DNA of 64,000 bases from UBA7803 sp040219135. GTDB taxonomy: Bacteria > Pseudomonadota > Gammaproteobacteria > Pseudomonadales > Azotimanducaceae. Position 1 is the first letter of the stretch, and each line of letters starts with the position of its first letter. The notes beneath the pieces are model-generated. The model ran no database searches and had not been told where the DNA came from. It saw nothing but the letters and a program-made list of their open reading frames with translations. The stretch covers positions 124,001 to 188,000 of the forward strand of contig JAVJTA010000011.1 of the NCBI GenBank assembly GCA_040219135.1, in the 5' to 3' direction. A program made the position numbers and the translations under genes. Shown here piece after piece: positions 25,475 to 33,488 of this stretch.

Positions 25475-26586
25475 CCCAGGACATCGACCGTCAGTTCGTC
25501 TCGCTGACATCGGCCACCTCGGCGCGCAACGGCGCCGGCTTCCACCCCTGCCAGGGCCTCTACCACACGCTCCGCGGCAAGCGGCCCAAGGTGGCGTTCA
25601 TCGCCACCCACTACAACGTCGACTTCAGCGAGCACTATCCCGCCGAATACATGGCCCGTCGGGGCTACGGCTACCTCGGCTGGAACACCCGTTTCCGCGG
25701 CAACGAAGCGTTCTTCATGCTCGAGCACGCGCTCATCGATATCGGCGCGGGCGTGAGCTGGCTCAAGGAGCAGGCCGGGGTCGAACAGGTGGTCATCGTC
25801 GGCAACTCCGGCGGCGGTTCGCTGATGGGTGCCTACCAGTCCCAGGCCACCTCGCCGAACATCACCGCAACCCGCGGTACCACGCTGCCCGACGCCGCGC
25901 TGGACCTGCCGAAGTGCGACTACTACGTGTCCCTCAATGCCCACGCCGGCCGCCCCGAAGTGCTGACCGCGTGGATGGACCCGGCAATCACCGACGAGAC
26001 CGACCCCACCTCGACGGACCCGTCGTTGAGCATGTACCACCCCGACAACGGTCCGCCGTACGCCGCGGACTTCGTCACCCGCTATCGGGCGGCGCAGGAA
26101 GCGCGCAATCACCGCATCACCGACTGGGCCGTCAGCGAGCTGGCCCGGCTTGCCGAACTGGGCTACAGCGACCGCGCGTTCAACATGTACCGGACCTGGG
26201 CCGACCCGCGGCTGATGGACGGCAGCCTGGATCCGTCCGACCGGCCGGTGGGGCGGTGCTATGCCGGCGACCCGCGCACCGCCAACTACTCGCCGCGCGG
26301 CATCGGCCTGACCAACACCTGCCGGACCTGGCTGTCCATGTGGAGCCTGAAGGAGTCCAACTGCCGCGGCGGCCCGCACCTGGCGCGGATCGACGTTCCG
26401 TCGCTGGTGATTCAGTCCATGGCCGACACGGGGGTGTTTCCAAGCGACGCCAGAGCCATTCACGAGGCGCTCGCGGCGACGGACAAGAGCCTGGAATTCA
26501 TGTCCGGCGACCACTACCTGACCGAAGAGGGCAACCGCGACGAGGTGGCCGATCGCATGCACGCCTGGCTGGCGCCGCGCCTCTAG
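25471..26586 (+). CDS. Alpha/beta hydrolase family protein
   Basis: 371 residues. The nucleophile elbow VVIVGNSGGGSLMGAYQ (Gly-Asn-Ser-Gly-Gly) lies near residue 115. The strand before it (KVAFIATHYNVDFSEHYPAEYMARRGYGYLGWNTRFRGNE) fits the fold. A late Asp (SMADTGVF) and SGDHYL give the rest of a Ser-Asp-His triad. It is coupled to the MetE-like gene by an ATGA overlap. An esterase or C-C hydrolase role is likely; the substrate is unknown. Confidence 0.82.
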   Translation: MTQDIDRQFVSLTSATSARNGAGFHPCQGLYHTLRGKRPKVAFIATHYNVDFSEHYPAEYMARRGYGYLGWNTRFRGNEAFFMLEHALIDIGAGVSWLKEQAGVEQVVIVGNSGGGSLMGAYQSQATSPNITATRGTTLPDAALDLPKCDYYVSLNAHAGRPEVLTAWMDPAITDETDPTSTDPSLSMYHPDNGPPYAADFVTRYRAAQEARNHRITDWAVSELARLAELGYSDRAFNMYRTWADPRLMDGSLDPSDRPVGRCYAGDPRTANYSPRGIGLTNTCRTWLSMWSLKESNCRGGPHLARIDVPSLVIQSMADTGVFPSDARAIHEALAATDKSLEFMSGDHYLTEEGNRDEVADRMHAWLAPRL

Positions 26587-26657
26587 TGCACCGCGGCGCC
26601 GGCGCGGGCACACGCGGCGGAACGCTGTGCGGGCGGCGCGACCGCGCGCAGACCGGA

Positions 26658-27053
26658 TCAGCCGGAGACCGGCGCCCGGCCCGTGGCCGCCCGCAGCCGG
26701 TTCGCCTGGCCGGTATCCAGATATTCGTGAATGGCCGAGATGCGCCCGTCCCGAACGGTGATGAAAATGCAGGCCGGGATCAGCACGTCCTCGGCCCCGA
26801 GGCACGCCCGCAGCACGTGACGCTGCATCACCCGGCCGTCTTCCAGCAGCAGCCGCTCGGTGACGTCGTAGTGGATCTCCGGGACGCTCCGGCACAGGCC
26901 GCCGAGGGTTTCCAGATTGGCGGCCTTGTCCTGGAACGCATTGGAGAAGTTGTGCCAGACGCGCACGTCGTCGGCATACAGGTCCGCCGCTGCCTTCGTG
27001 TCCTTGGCCTCGATGGCCGCAAACAGCGCCGCCGCCGTTTCCAGTGTGCTCAT
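26658..27053 (-). CDS. SnoaL/NTF2-like small protein
   Basis: 131 residues; start preceded by GGGAGGGGTGA. ALFAAIEAKDTKAAADLYADDVRVWHNF and VRDGRISAIHEYLDTGQANRL are typical of SnoaL-like cone-shaped folds that act as isomerases, cyclases or dehydratases, or bind small ligands. It is divergent from the hydratase gene, 68 bases away. Function is not assignable. Confidence 0.78.
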   Translation of the reverse strand: MSTLETAAALFAAIEAKDTKAAADLYADDVRVWHNFSNAFQDKAANLETLGGLCRSVPEIHYDVTERLLLEDGRVMQRHVLRACLGAEDVLIPACIFITVRDGRISAIHEYLDTGQANRLRAATGRAPVSG

Positions 27054-27121
27054 CCGTCACCCCTCCCTGATGTTCGTTGCGCCATCGTCCCCGGACCAAC
27101 CGCCCCGAGGAACCGCAGCCC

Positions 27122-27946
27122 ATGACCAATACCCCCGAACCCGCGAGCATGACGGCGGCCGACATCGAAGCCGCCGCGACCGCGCTCTACGAGGCCGAGC
27201 AGAACCGGGTCCAGGTGCGACCGACGTCGGCCCTGTATCCGGGCATGACCCTCGGCGATGCCTACCGCGTCCAGAATGCCGTGCTCGAGCGCAAACTGGC
27301 CCGGGGCCGGCGCATCGTCGGCCGCAAGATCGGCCTGACGTCCCGCGCCATGCAGCGCGCCATGCACATCGACGAGCCCGACTTCGGCACCCTGCTCGAC
27401 GACATGGTCTTCGCCAACGGCGACCGCATCGAGGCTGCCCGCTTCACCGATCCGCGCCTCGAAGTGGAACTCGCCTTCGTGCTCGGCGAAGCACTGAGCG
27501 GCGAAGGACTCGAGATCGCCGACGTGATGCGCGCCACCCGCGAGGTGGTCCCGGCGCTGGAACTGATCGCCGCGCGCAGCTTTCGCGTGGACCCGCAGAC
27601 GAATCGCCCGCGCGGCCTGCTCGACACGGTGGCGGACAACGCCGCCAGCGCCGGCATCGTGCTCGGCACCCCGTTTGCGCCCGCGGACGTCGACCTGCGC
27701 TGGTGCGGCGCCATCCTCAAGCGCAACGGTGAGGTGGAAGAGACCGGCCTGGCCGCCGGCGTGCTCGACCATCCGGCCAACGGCGTGGTCTGGCTGGCCC
27801 GGCGCTTCGCCGCCCAAGGCATCGCGCTGGAGGCTGGTCAGGTGATTCTGGCCGGTTCCTTCACCCGCCCGGTGGAAGTCGTTGCCGGCGACGAGTTCAT
27901 TGCCGACTACGGCCCGCTGGGTCACATTGCCTGCCGATTCGACTGA
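27122..27946 (+). CDS. 2-oxo-hepta-3-ene-dioate / 2-oxopent-4-enoate hydratase-like protein (HpaH/MhpD family)
   Basis: 274 residues. AYRVQNAVLERKLARGRRIVGRKIGLTS, EPDFGTLLDDMVF, PRLEVELAFVLGEAL (metal-binding Glu-x-Glu) and a late ANGVVWLARRFAAQGI identify the HpaH/MhpD hydratase group within the fumarylacetoacetate hydrolase superfamily. These use Mg2+ or Mn2+ to add water to a 2-oxo-enoate in meta-cleavage pathways of aromatics. The chosen ATG has GAGGAA upstream. It opens an aromatic catabolic block, but no extradiol dioxygenase of the usual type is next to it. Confidence 0.87.
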   Translation: MTNTPEPASMTAADIEAAATALYEAEQNRVQVRPTSALYPGMTLGDAYRVQNAVLERKLARGRRIVGRKIGLTSRAMQRAMHIDEPDFGTLLDDMVFANGDRIEAARFTDPRLEVELAFVLGEALSGEGLEIADVMRATREVVPALELIAARSFRVDPQTNRPRGLLDTVADNAASAGIVLGTPFAPADVDLRWCGAILKRNGEVEETGLAAGVLDHPANGVVWLARRFAAQGIALEAGQVILAGSFTRPVEVVAGDEFIADYGPLGHIACRFD

Positions 27947-27969
27947 GGCTCGACGGGTCGCCACGGCGT

Positions 27970-28467
27970 TCAGGCCTTTTCCTCGTCGACCAATACCTGA
28001 TCGGCACCGGCGGCGTTCAGATTCGCCATGAGCTGCAGCAACACCCTGCGCGTGGTTTCCAGGTCCTTCTTCGGCACCCCCGCGGTGGCGATGCGGTTGA
28101 CGTCGCGTACGTGCCGCAGCAGCGGTTCCCGCAGACGGCGCGCGCGCGGCGTCAGATGGATGCGCATCTTGCGGCGATCATGGACGTCGCGTACCCGGCG
28201 CACCAGGCCAGCCGCTTCCAGCGAGCGCACCGCGGCGACCGTGCTGGGTTCGCGCATGCTCAGGCGCTCACTGAGTTCGCGCTGGGTGATGCCGTCCTCG
28301 CGCCATAGTTCGCGGAGAAAGCGCCACTGGCCGATGGTCACCCCATGATCCAGAATGCGCGTCTCGAGCGAGCGCGCGAACGTGCGGAAGGTCAGGCGCG
28401 CGACCTGACCGAAGCTCTCCAGGGGATCGCTGAACCGCTCCACATCGTTCTTGTCAGATCCACTCAC
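27970..28467 (-). CDS. MarR-family regulator
   Basis: 165 residues from GTG 28467 (a TTG at 28497 is also possible but has no ribosome site). Winged helix: TIGQWRFLRELWREDGITQRELSERLSMREPSTVAAVRSLEAAGLVRRVRDVHDRRKMRIHLTPRARRL shown in order at about residues 40-110. It is the last gene of the minus-strand cupin-flavin reductase-MarR set and is a good candidate repressor for the catabolic block, including the divergent Rieske oxygenase promoter at 30381. Confidence 0.87.
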   Translation of the reverse strand: MSGSDKNDVERFSDPLESFGQVARLTFRTFARSLETRILDHGVTIGQWRFLRELWREDGITQRELSERLSMREPSTVAAVRSLEAAGLVRRVRDVHDRRKMRIHLTPRARRLREPLLRHVRDVNRIATAGVPKKDLETTRRVLLQLMANLNAAGADQVLVDEEKA

Positions 28468-28563
28468 AGGCAGGTTCCAGGCTTCCTTATCGATCAAGTA
28501 TCGGCAGGATGGTCGACCGAACGCAACGACCCGATCGATCCGCTTATCCGCTTGCGGCCTGTA

Positions 28564-28587
28564 CGGGCCACTAGGAAACCTAGCCCG
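28564..28587 (-). terminator. CTAGG-AAA-CCTAG hairpin at the end of the flavin reductase gene
   Basis: CTAGG (28571-28575) and CCTAG (28579-28583) are exact complements around AAA, extended by CGGG (28564-28567) and CCCG (28584-28587). The TAG stop of the flavin reductase is inside it. It may end transcription or serve as an operator ahead of the MarR gene; a very similar structure is at 40335. Confidence 0.4.
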
Positions 28588-29200
28588 GCCGCGGCATCTC
28601 GAACAGCGACTCGACGACGCTGTAGTCGAGATAGCCGAGTCTTGCGACCTGGCGCAATGCCAGGGTGTCGACCCGCCCGTTGCGGATCAGCGCGTCGTCG
28701 ATGTGAATACCCACCACCTCACCGATCACCAGATGACTGACGCGCCCGCCCGGGCGTGACGGCAGCGCCAGGATCTGAAACACCGTGCACTCGAGCACGG
28801 CGCGGGCCTCCCCGACGTGCGCCGGGCGCACCTGTCGCGACGGCGCCGGCGTCAGGCTGGCGAGCCCGAACTCGCTGGTCCCGCGGGGCACCGGGCGCGA
28901 CGTCTCGTTCATGGCCTGCGCCAGGTCCTCGGAAACCACGCTCACCGTGAACTCGGGAACCTCGCGCAGATTGGCCAGCGTATCCTTGACGTCCTCCCCA
29001 GCGGGCTTGGCGTTGGGTGCGAATGCGACTACCGGGGGATCGGCGGAGAACGCGTTGAAATAGGAAAACGGTGCCAGGTTGAGCGCCCCTGCCGCCGACA
29101 TCGTGCCGATCCAACCAATGGGCCGGGGCGCCACCAGCGCGTTCAGGGGATTGTGAGTGAGCGGCGGCGGCCGCGGATCGAGACGGGGATCGTAGAACAC
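28580..29200 (-). CDS. Flavin reductase-like FMN-binding protein
   Basis: 206 residues, start GTG 29200, nine bases after the cupin stop. NALVAPRPIGWIGTMSAAGALNLAPFSYFNAFSADPPVVAF is the signature of the flavin reductase-like domain (split-barrel FMN fold), and KDTLANLREVPEFTVSVVSEDLAQAMNETS is the usual second block. It could reduce FMN/FAD for a two-component monooxygenase such as the one at 6171. Adjacent cupin and Rieske genes suggest action in the same aromatic pathway. Confidence 0.88.
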   Translation of the reverse strand: MFYDPRLDPRPPPLTHNPLNALVAPRPIGWIGTMSAAGALNLAPFSYFNAFSADPPVVAFAPNAKPAGEDVKDTLANLREVPEFTVSVVSEDLAQAMNETSRPVPRGTSEFGLASLTPAPSRQVRPAHVGEARAVLECTVFQILALPSRPGGRVSHLVIGEVVGIHIDDALIRNGRVDTLALRQVARLGYLDYSVVESLFEMPRPG

Positions 29201-29209
29201 GAGCGCGCG

Positions 29210-30325
29210 CTACCCACGAGTCCGATTGGTGGCAAATCCCTCCTGCGTGCCGAGAATTCTGGCAGGCTCCGTCAGATCCTCCTGCCACAGCAGCGATTCC
29301 ATGTAGATGTTAAGCGGCTGATCCTGAATGGTCAGCTCGTAGACCGGCTCGCCGTCGTACGACGCGTGATTGTGAACGGCCCAGCCCGGCGCGGAGACCA
29401 TCAGATCACCGGCTTTCCACTCGTACCGCCTGCCTTCCACCCGGCTGTAGCCGGCACCGCGGAAGTAGTAGTTGATGGCCGACGACACGTGTCGATGGGG
29501 CTTGTCGACGATACCTCCAGGACGGATGGTCAGGGTGGCGAAGAAGTTCGGCGTGGTGCCGTTGAAGCGCTCCGTGCGCGGATTGAACAGCAGGTAGAGG
29601 CGCCGCCCCACGTAGTCGCTGCCCAGCGCCTCGAGCCGATCTAGGTTCTCCTTCACCATTGCCCACGGCCAGTGCAATGATGCCGACGGAACGCAAGGGG
29701 GGTTGATCAGCGTTTCGTAGGGCATCAGCGCGGCGCCGTCTTCACCCACGGTAAACGTCTCCAGCCGCGCGCGGCTCTCCGCGACCTCGGCCGAGGCTTC
29801 CGCACCCGCGGACAGGGAATCCTGCGGGTCCTCCTCAACCAGGTTGACGCGCATCATCTCCAGCAGCGCCGCGTTGGAGTAGGTCAGCCGGGCATGCAGC
29901 TCGCGGCTCGAGTTGACGTGACGATAGATCTGATAGGACGGATGATTCCAGGCGTCATACTGCTGATAGTCGATGCGACGCTCGCCGACCAGCGCGGTGC
30001 CGCTGCCGCGGATGCAGAAATTGACCTCGGTGGCGTTACGCCGGATCGGCACGGTCTCCTCGCCGGGCAGCAGCACGTCGAGGGTCACCTGCACACCGGG
30101 GGTCAGACCGCGCCCCGGATCCGGCGCCGAAGGGTGGACGAACATCACCCGACGCCGTCCGTTCGCGGGACGGGGCAGATCCGCGAGCCGCTCGATCTCC
30201 CGGTCGATCATGTCGCCGCTGACGATGACCGGAGGCCAGTCCCTGGCCGGCTTGGCCTGCTGCGGCGCGCACGGCGCCGCCGGTTCTCCCGTGAGATCAA
30301 CCACCAACGGTTTCGGTTCGGTCAT
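29210..30325 (-). CDS. Bicupin, gentisate 1,2-dioxygenase-like
   Basis: 371 residues with two cupin domains. The first, around residues 75-150, has FCIRGSGTALVGERRIDYQQYDAW. The second, about 265-345, has PHRHVSSAINYYFRGAGYSRVEGRRYEWKAGDLMVSAPGWAVHNHAS, where His-x-His and the late His provide a metal site. The order is that of gentisate/1-hydroxy-2-naphthoate/salicylate dioxygenases, Fe(II) enzymes that split a ring next to a carboxylate. The first cupin lacks a clear metal motif, as is usual. With the Rieske hydroxylase divergent and a hydratase nearby, ring cleavage is the likely role. Some homologues are uncharacterised, so substrate stays open. Confidence 0.75.
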   Translation of the reverse strand: MTEPKPLVVDLTGEPAAPCAPQQAKPARDWPPVIVSGDMIDREIERLADLPRPANGRRRVMFVHPSAPDPGRGLTPGVQVTLDVLLPGEETVPIRRNATEVNFCIRGSGTALVGERRIDYQQYDAWNHPSYQIYRHVNSSRELHARLTYSNAALLEMMRVNLVEEDPQDSLSAGAEASAEVAESRARLETFTVGEDGAALMPYETLINPPCVPSASLHWPWAMVKENLDRLEALGSDYVGRRLYLLFNPRTERFNGTTPNFFATLTIRPGGIVDKPHRHVSSAINYYFRGAGYSRVEGRRYEWKAGDLMVSAPGWAVHNHASYDGEPVYELTIQDQPLNIYMESLLWQEDLTEPARILGTQEGFATNRTRG

Positions 30326-30380
30326 GTCGCTCCCTCCGCTGGTTTCCCCTGATTCGTCGCCACGGCGGCCACCGGGGTCC

Positions 30381-30409
30381 TTACAAATACTTCGCTACCA
30401 AAGTATCAT
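30381..30409 (+). promoter_or_regulatory. Rieske oxygenase promoter with a palindromic operator in the spacer
   Basis: TTACAA (30381-30386), 17-base spacer, TATCAT (30404-30409, five of six). ATACTT-N8-AAGTAT (30387-30406) is a perfect 6-bp inverted repeat filling the spacer and entering the -10. The inner TACTTCGCTACCA matches TACTTAGGTACCA at 7491 at 11 of 13 positions. Confidence 0.6.
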
Positions 30410-30440
30410 TTCGGACGTCGACGAACCACTGGGAAATCGT

Positions 30441-31664
30441 ATGCGCGAAGCGAGCGACTGGCCAGCCGATCGCGTTACCGAAGTGCCGTACTGGGTGTAT
30501 ACGGATCAGGCCCTGTTCGACCAGGAGATGGCGCGCATCTTCTGCGGCCGCAGCTGGTCCTATGTGGGCCTGGAAGCCGAGCTGCCGGACAACGGCGACT
30601 ACCTGGTGACGCGGCTCGGCAATCGTTCGGTGATCATCACGCGGGATCAGGGCGGTGAGATCCGCGGCTTTCTCAACCGGTGTGCCCATCGCGGGGTAAA
30701 ACTCTGCCGTCACCCGCGGGGCAACAACCGCATGTTCGTCTGCCCGTACCACCAGTGGTCCTACGACGCGCGCGGCCGGCTCAAGGGGGTGCCGTTCATC
30801 AAGGGCGTGAAGCAGCTCGGCGGCATGCCCGAGGACTTCCGCCGCGAGGACCACGATCTGCCTGAGCTGGCCATCAGCGTGCGCGGCGGGGTGATCTTCG
30901 CCTCGTTTCACCACGACCTTCCGGATCTGGAAAGCTACCTCGGCGATACCAACGCCAGCTATTTCGACCGGGTGTTCGACGGCCGCGGCCTGCGGGTGCT
31001 CGGCTATTCGCGCCAGCTCATTCCGGGCAACTGGAAGCTGATGTTCGAGAACATCAAGGATCCCTACCACGCATCGCTGCTGCACGTGTTTCTCGTCACC
31101 TTCGGGCTGTTCCGCGCCGACCAGAAATCCCAGGTACGCATGGACCCTTCCGGCGCCCACGCCCTGCTGATCTCCCAGCGCGGCGAGCAGAAGGCCTCCG
31201 ATGCCACCCGGGACATGCAGAACCTGCGAGTCGACTTCGAGCTCCAGGACGCGCGCCTGCTCGATCCGGTCAAGGAGTTTCCCGACGACGCCACCGTGGT
31301 GATGCAGACCGTGTGGCCGAACCTCATCGTCCAGCAGCAGTCGAACACCCTGGCACTGCGGCAGATTCAGCCGCGCGACGCCGGCAGCTTCGAGCTGCAC
31401 TGGACGTTCTTCGGCTACGACGACGACGACGAGACCATGGTTCAGCGGCGCCTGCGCCAGGCGAATCTGATGAGTGCGGCCGGGCTGGTCTCCGCCGACG
31501 ACAGCGAGGTGATCAAGCTCGCCCAGGACGGCATCCGCGACGGCGCCGGCGGGCGCAGCCTCATGCTCATGGGCGGGCGCGGCACCGACGACGAACTCCA
31601 CATGGTCACCGAGGTGGCGCTGCGCGCTTTCTACAAGCACTACCGCACGGTGATGGAGCTGTGA
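30441..31664 (+). CDS. Aromatic ring-hydroxylating dioxygenase, Rieske alpha subunit
   Basis: 407 residues. The Rieske [2Fe-2S] ligands are Cys81-x-His83 and Cys101-x2-His104 (NRCAHRG, FVCPYHQW). The catalytic mononuclear iron motif is N204-x2-D207-x2-H210-x4-H215 in ENIKDPYHASLLHVF, with a distant Asp expected later. This is the terminal oxygenase of a multi-component system that hydroxylates aromatic rings with O2 and electrons from a reductase. It resembles the salicylate/benzoate hydroxylase groups. The beta subunit is coupled by a GTGA overlap. No ferredoxin or reductase is present in the window. Confidence 0.93.
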   Translation: MREASDWPADRVTEVPYWVYTDQALFDQEMARIFCGRSWSYVGLEAELPDNGDYLVTRLGNRSVIITRDQGGEIRGFLNRCAHRGVKLCRHPRGNNRMFVCPYHQWSYDARGRLKGVPFIKGVKQLGGMPEDFRREDHDLPELAISVRGGVIFASFHHDLPDLESYLGDTNASYFDRVFDGRGLRVLGYSRQLIPGNWKLMFENIKDPYHASLLHVFLVTFGLFRADQKSQVRMDPSGAHALLISQRGEQKASDATRDMQNLRVDFELQDARLLDPVKEFPDDATVVMQTVWPNLIVQQQSNTLALRQIQPRDAGSFELHWTFFGYDDDDETMVQRRLRQANLMSAAGLVSADDSEVIKLAQDGIRDGAGGRSLMLMGGRGTDDELHMVTEVALRAFYKHYRTVMEL

Positions 31665-32134
31665 CGACGGTCATCGACCGCTGGGCGCTGGAGGACCTGT
31701 ACGGCGAGTACGCCCGGCTGCTCGACGATGGTCCGCTCGAGGACTGGCCGGCGCTGTTCCTCGACGACTGCCTGTACCTGGCCATTCCCCGCGACAACTT
31801 CGACGCCGGATTGCCGCTCGCCACGCTGCGCTGCGAGAGCCGCGGAATGCTCGCCGACCGGGTGCGCGCCGTGCGGGAAACCATCATGTACGAGCCCCGC
31901 TATCTGCGCCACCAGATAACCCAGATCCGCCCCCGCCGCCGCGACGACGGCGCCCTGGAGGTGACCGCGAACTACAGCGTGCTGGAGGTGCTGCACGACG
32001 ATCTGCCGCGGATTCTCAGCGTCGGGCGCTATCTGGACGTGGTAGTGGAGATCGGCGGCTCATTGCGCTTCGCCGAGAAGCGCGCCGTCTACGACTCGGT
32101 GCTGGTACCCAATACCCTCGTGTACCCGCTGTAG
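31661..32134 (+). CDS. Aromatic ring-hydroxylating dioxygenase, beta subunit
   Basis: 157 residues; GTG start overlaps the alpha-subunit stop (GTGA). NTF2-like fold with LEDLYGEYARLLDDGPLEDWPALFLDDCLYLAIPRDNFDAG at the start, RHQITQIRPRRRDDGALEVTANYSVLEV in the middle, and FAEKRAVYDSVLVPNTLVYPL at the end, all usual for this subunit. It has a structural role in an alpha3beta3 hexamer. It ends 19 bases before the convergent azoreductase-like gene. Confidence 0.92.
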   Translation: MTTVIDRWALEDLYGEYARLLDDGPLEDWPALFLDDCLYLAIPRDNFDAGLPLATLRCESRGMLADRVRAVRETIMYEPRYLRHQITQIRPRRRDDGALEVTANYSVLEVLHDDLPRILSVGRYLDVVVEIGGSLRFAEKRAVYDSVLVPNTLVYPL

Positions 32135-32153
32135 CGTCCCGACCGGCCTCCGC

Positions 32154-32762
32154 CTACAGAGCCGCCACCGCCGAGAGAACCTGCTGCCGGGCCCGCGTCA
32201 CCTTGTCTTCACCTGCCATGAGCAGCTGATCCGCGGCGATGATCTCCACGTCGCTGACGCCGATGAAACCGAGCACGTGGCGCAGGTAGGGCGTCAGGAA
32301 CTCGGTCGGGCTGCCCACCTTGCTGCCGCCGGAGGCCACGGCAAGGAACACCTTGCGATCTTCCATCAGGCCGCGCGGCCCCTGCTCGCTGTAGGCGAAG
32401 GTCACCCGGGCACGGCAGACCTGATCGATCCACGCCTTGAGCACCGGCGGCAGCGAGAAGTTGTACACCGGCGTGCCGATCACCCAGACATCGGTCCGCC
32501 GCAGCTCGTCCACCAGCACATCCGATTGTGCCAGCGCCCGGCACTGCGCCTCTGTGCGCGCCTCGTCGGGTGTCCCGTTGGCGGCGATCCAGTCGGCATT
32601 CACCAGGGGTACGCCGTCCACCAGATCGCGATGCACGAGCTTCGCGTCCGGGTATTTCGCCTGCAGCTCGTCCACCAGCAGACGCGACAGCGCCCGGCTC
32701 ACCGAGCCCTGCTTTCTCTGACTGGCATCCAGATGAAGTATGCCGCTGACGCTACCGACCAC
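32154..32762 (-). CDS. FMN-dependent NADH-azoreductase-like protein
   Basis: 202 residues. GTG 32762 has GGAAGAGGAG upstream and gives the correct flavodoxin-like start (VSGILHLDASQRKQGSVSRALS). GTPVYNFSLPPVLKAWIDQVCRARVTFAYSEQGPRGLMEDRKVFL is the AzoR signature, covering the FMN site and dimer contact. AzoR proteins reduce quinones and azo bonds with NADH. In this cluster it may reduce a quinone formed from an aromatic intermediate. It overlaps the upstream ABM gene by 11 bases. Confidence 0.9.
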   Translation of the reverse strand: MVGSVSGILHLDASQRKQGSVSRALSRLLVDELQAKYPDAKLVHRDLVDGVPLVNADWIAANGTPDEARTEAQCRALAQSDVLVDELRRTDVWVIGTPVYNFSLPPVLKAWIDQVCRARVTFAYSEQGPRGLMEDRKVFLAVASGGSKVGSPTEFLTPYLRHVLGFIGVSDVEIIAADQLLMAGEDKVTRARQQVLSAVAAL

Positions 32763-33084
32763 GCTGCGTCTCCTCTTCCGTACCGCCGAATTCCCGCCAC
32801 ACCTCGAACTGCCGGCCGCTCGGCTTGTACTGCATGAGAGCGGGCAGCGCCGGATGCTGCCGGGCCTTCTCCCCCGCCGCCTTGAAGTCGGCGTCGGATC
32901 GCCACAGCGCGTAGTGGGCCAGGCTGGTGCCATCCAGCGAGCGGTGAAGCCAGCTCTGGAGGAAGCCCGGCTGCTGGCTCAGGAAGTCCTCGATGTACGC
33001 GCCGATCTCGTCGAGCGCACGCTGCTGGTTGTCCGGCGTTGTCTCAAAACTCACGATGACGGTGAAAAGTCCGGTGCGACTCAT
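32752..33084 (-). CDS. Antibiotic biosynthesis monooxygenase (ABM) domain protein
   Basis: 110 residues, ATG 33084 with TTGGAG upstream. FTVIVSFETTPDNQQRALDEIGAYIEDFLSQQPGFLQSWLHRSLDGTSLAHYALWRSDADFKAA is a typical dimeric ABM fold, shown around residues 8-72. Members include quinol monooxygenases such as YgiN, and also many without activity. Its link to the azoreductase gene suits quinol/quinone chemistry. Confidence 0.82.
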   Translation of the reverse strand: MSRTGLFTVIVSFETTPDNQQRALDEIGAYIEDFLSQQPGFLQSWLHRSLDGTSLAHYALWRSDADFKAAGEKARQHPALPALMQYKPSGRQFEVWREFGGTEEETQRGR

Positions 33085-33122
33085 GGCTTTCTCCAAGGGC
33101 GTTCAGTACGTGGCGTCACCGA

Positions 33123-33488
33123 TCAGAAGCCGGTGGACTGCCAGGCGAGCAGCTCGAAGCGTGTACCTGACCAGCGCCAGACGCTGAGGAACCGGTTGCT
33201 GAGCGCCTTCTCGCGGCCCCCAACGACCACGCGACCGGTCAGATTGCCGTGGTGGATGATGATGTCGCCGTGCCGGTGGACCTGGTCGTCCGTCACCTCC
33301 AGCGACCGGTAGTCCGCTGCCCCGCCAGCGATCTTCCCGAGAAAGCTGCGCTTGTCGTCCTGCTTCCCGGAGGAGTGAGTCCAGACCAGCTCCTCGGCAA
33401 GAAGCTCGGCCAGGGTTTCCACATCGCCGCTGATCATGGCTTCGCGGCGCCGCCAGTCTGCCTCTCTGAGTTCGTCAATGGTCGTCAT
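33123..33488 (-). CDS. SnoaL/DUF4440-like NTF2-fold protein
   Basis: 121 residues. LREADWRRREAMISGDVETLAELLAEELVWTHSSGKQDDKRSFLGKI and VSVWRW-type ending strand identify a DUF4440/SnoaL-like domain. It starts inside the stop of the ketopantoate reductase-like gene (ATGA overlap), so it belongs to that operon. Function is unknown; isomerase, dehydratase or ligand binding are the usual possibilities. Confidence 0.78.
   Translation of the reverse strand: MTTIDELREADWRRREAMISGDVETLAELLAEELVWTHSSGKQDDKRSFLGKIAGGAADYRSLEVTDDQVHRHGDIIIHHGNLTGRVVVGGREKALSNRFLSVWRWSGTRFELLAWQSTGF

Noticed and set aside
25138..27165. A long open minus-strand frame overlapping the hydrolase and NTF2 genes
   Set aside because: It lacks domain signals and conflicts with three genes that have clear motifs.
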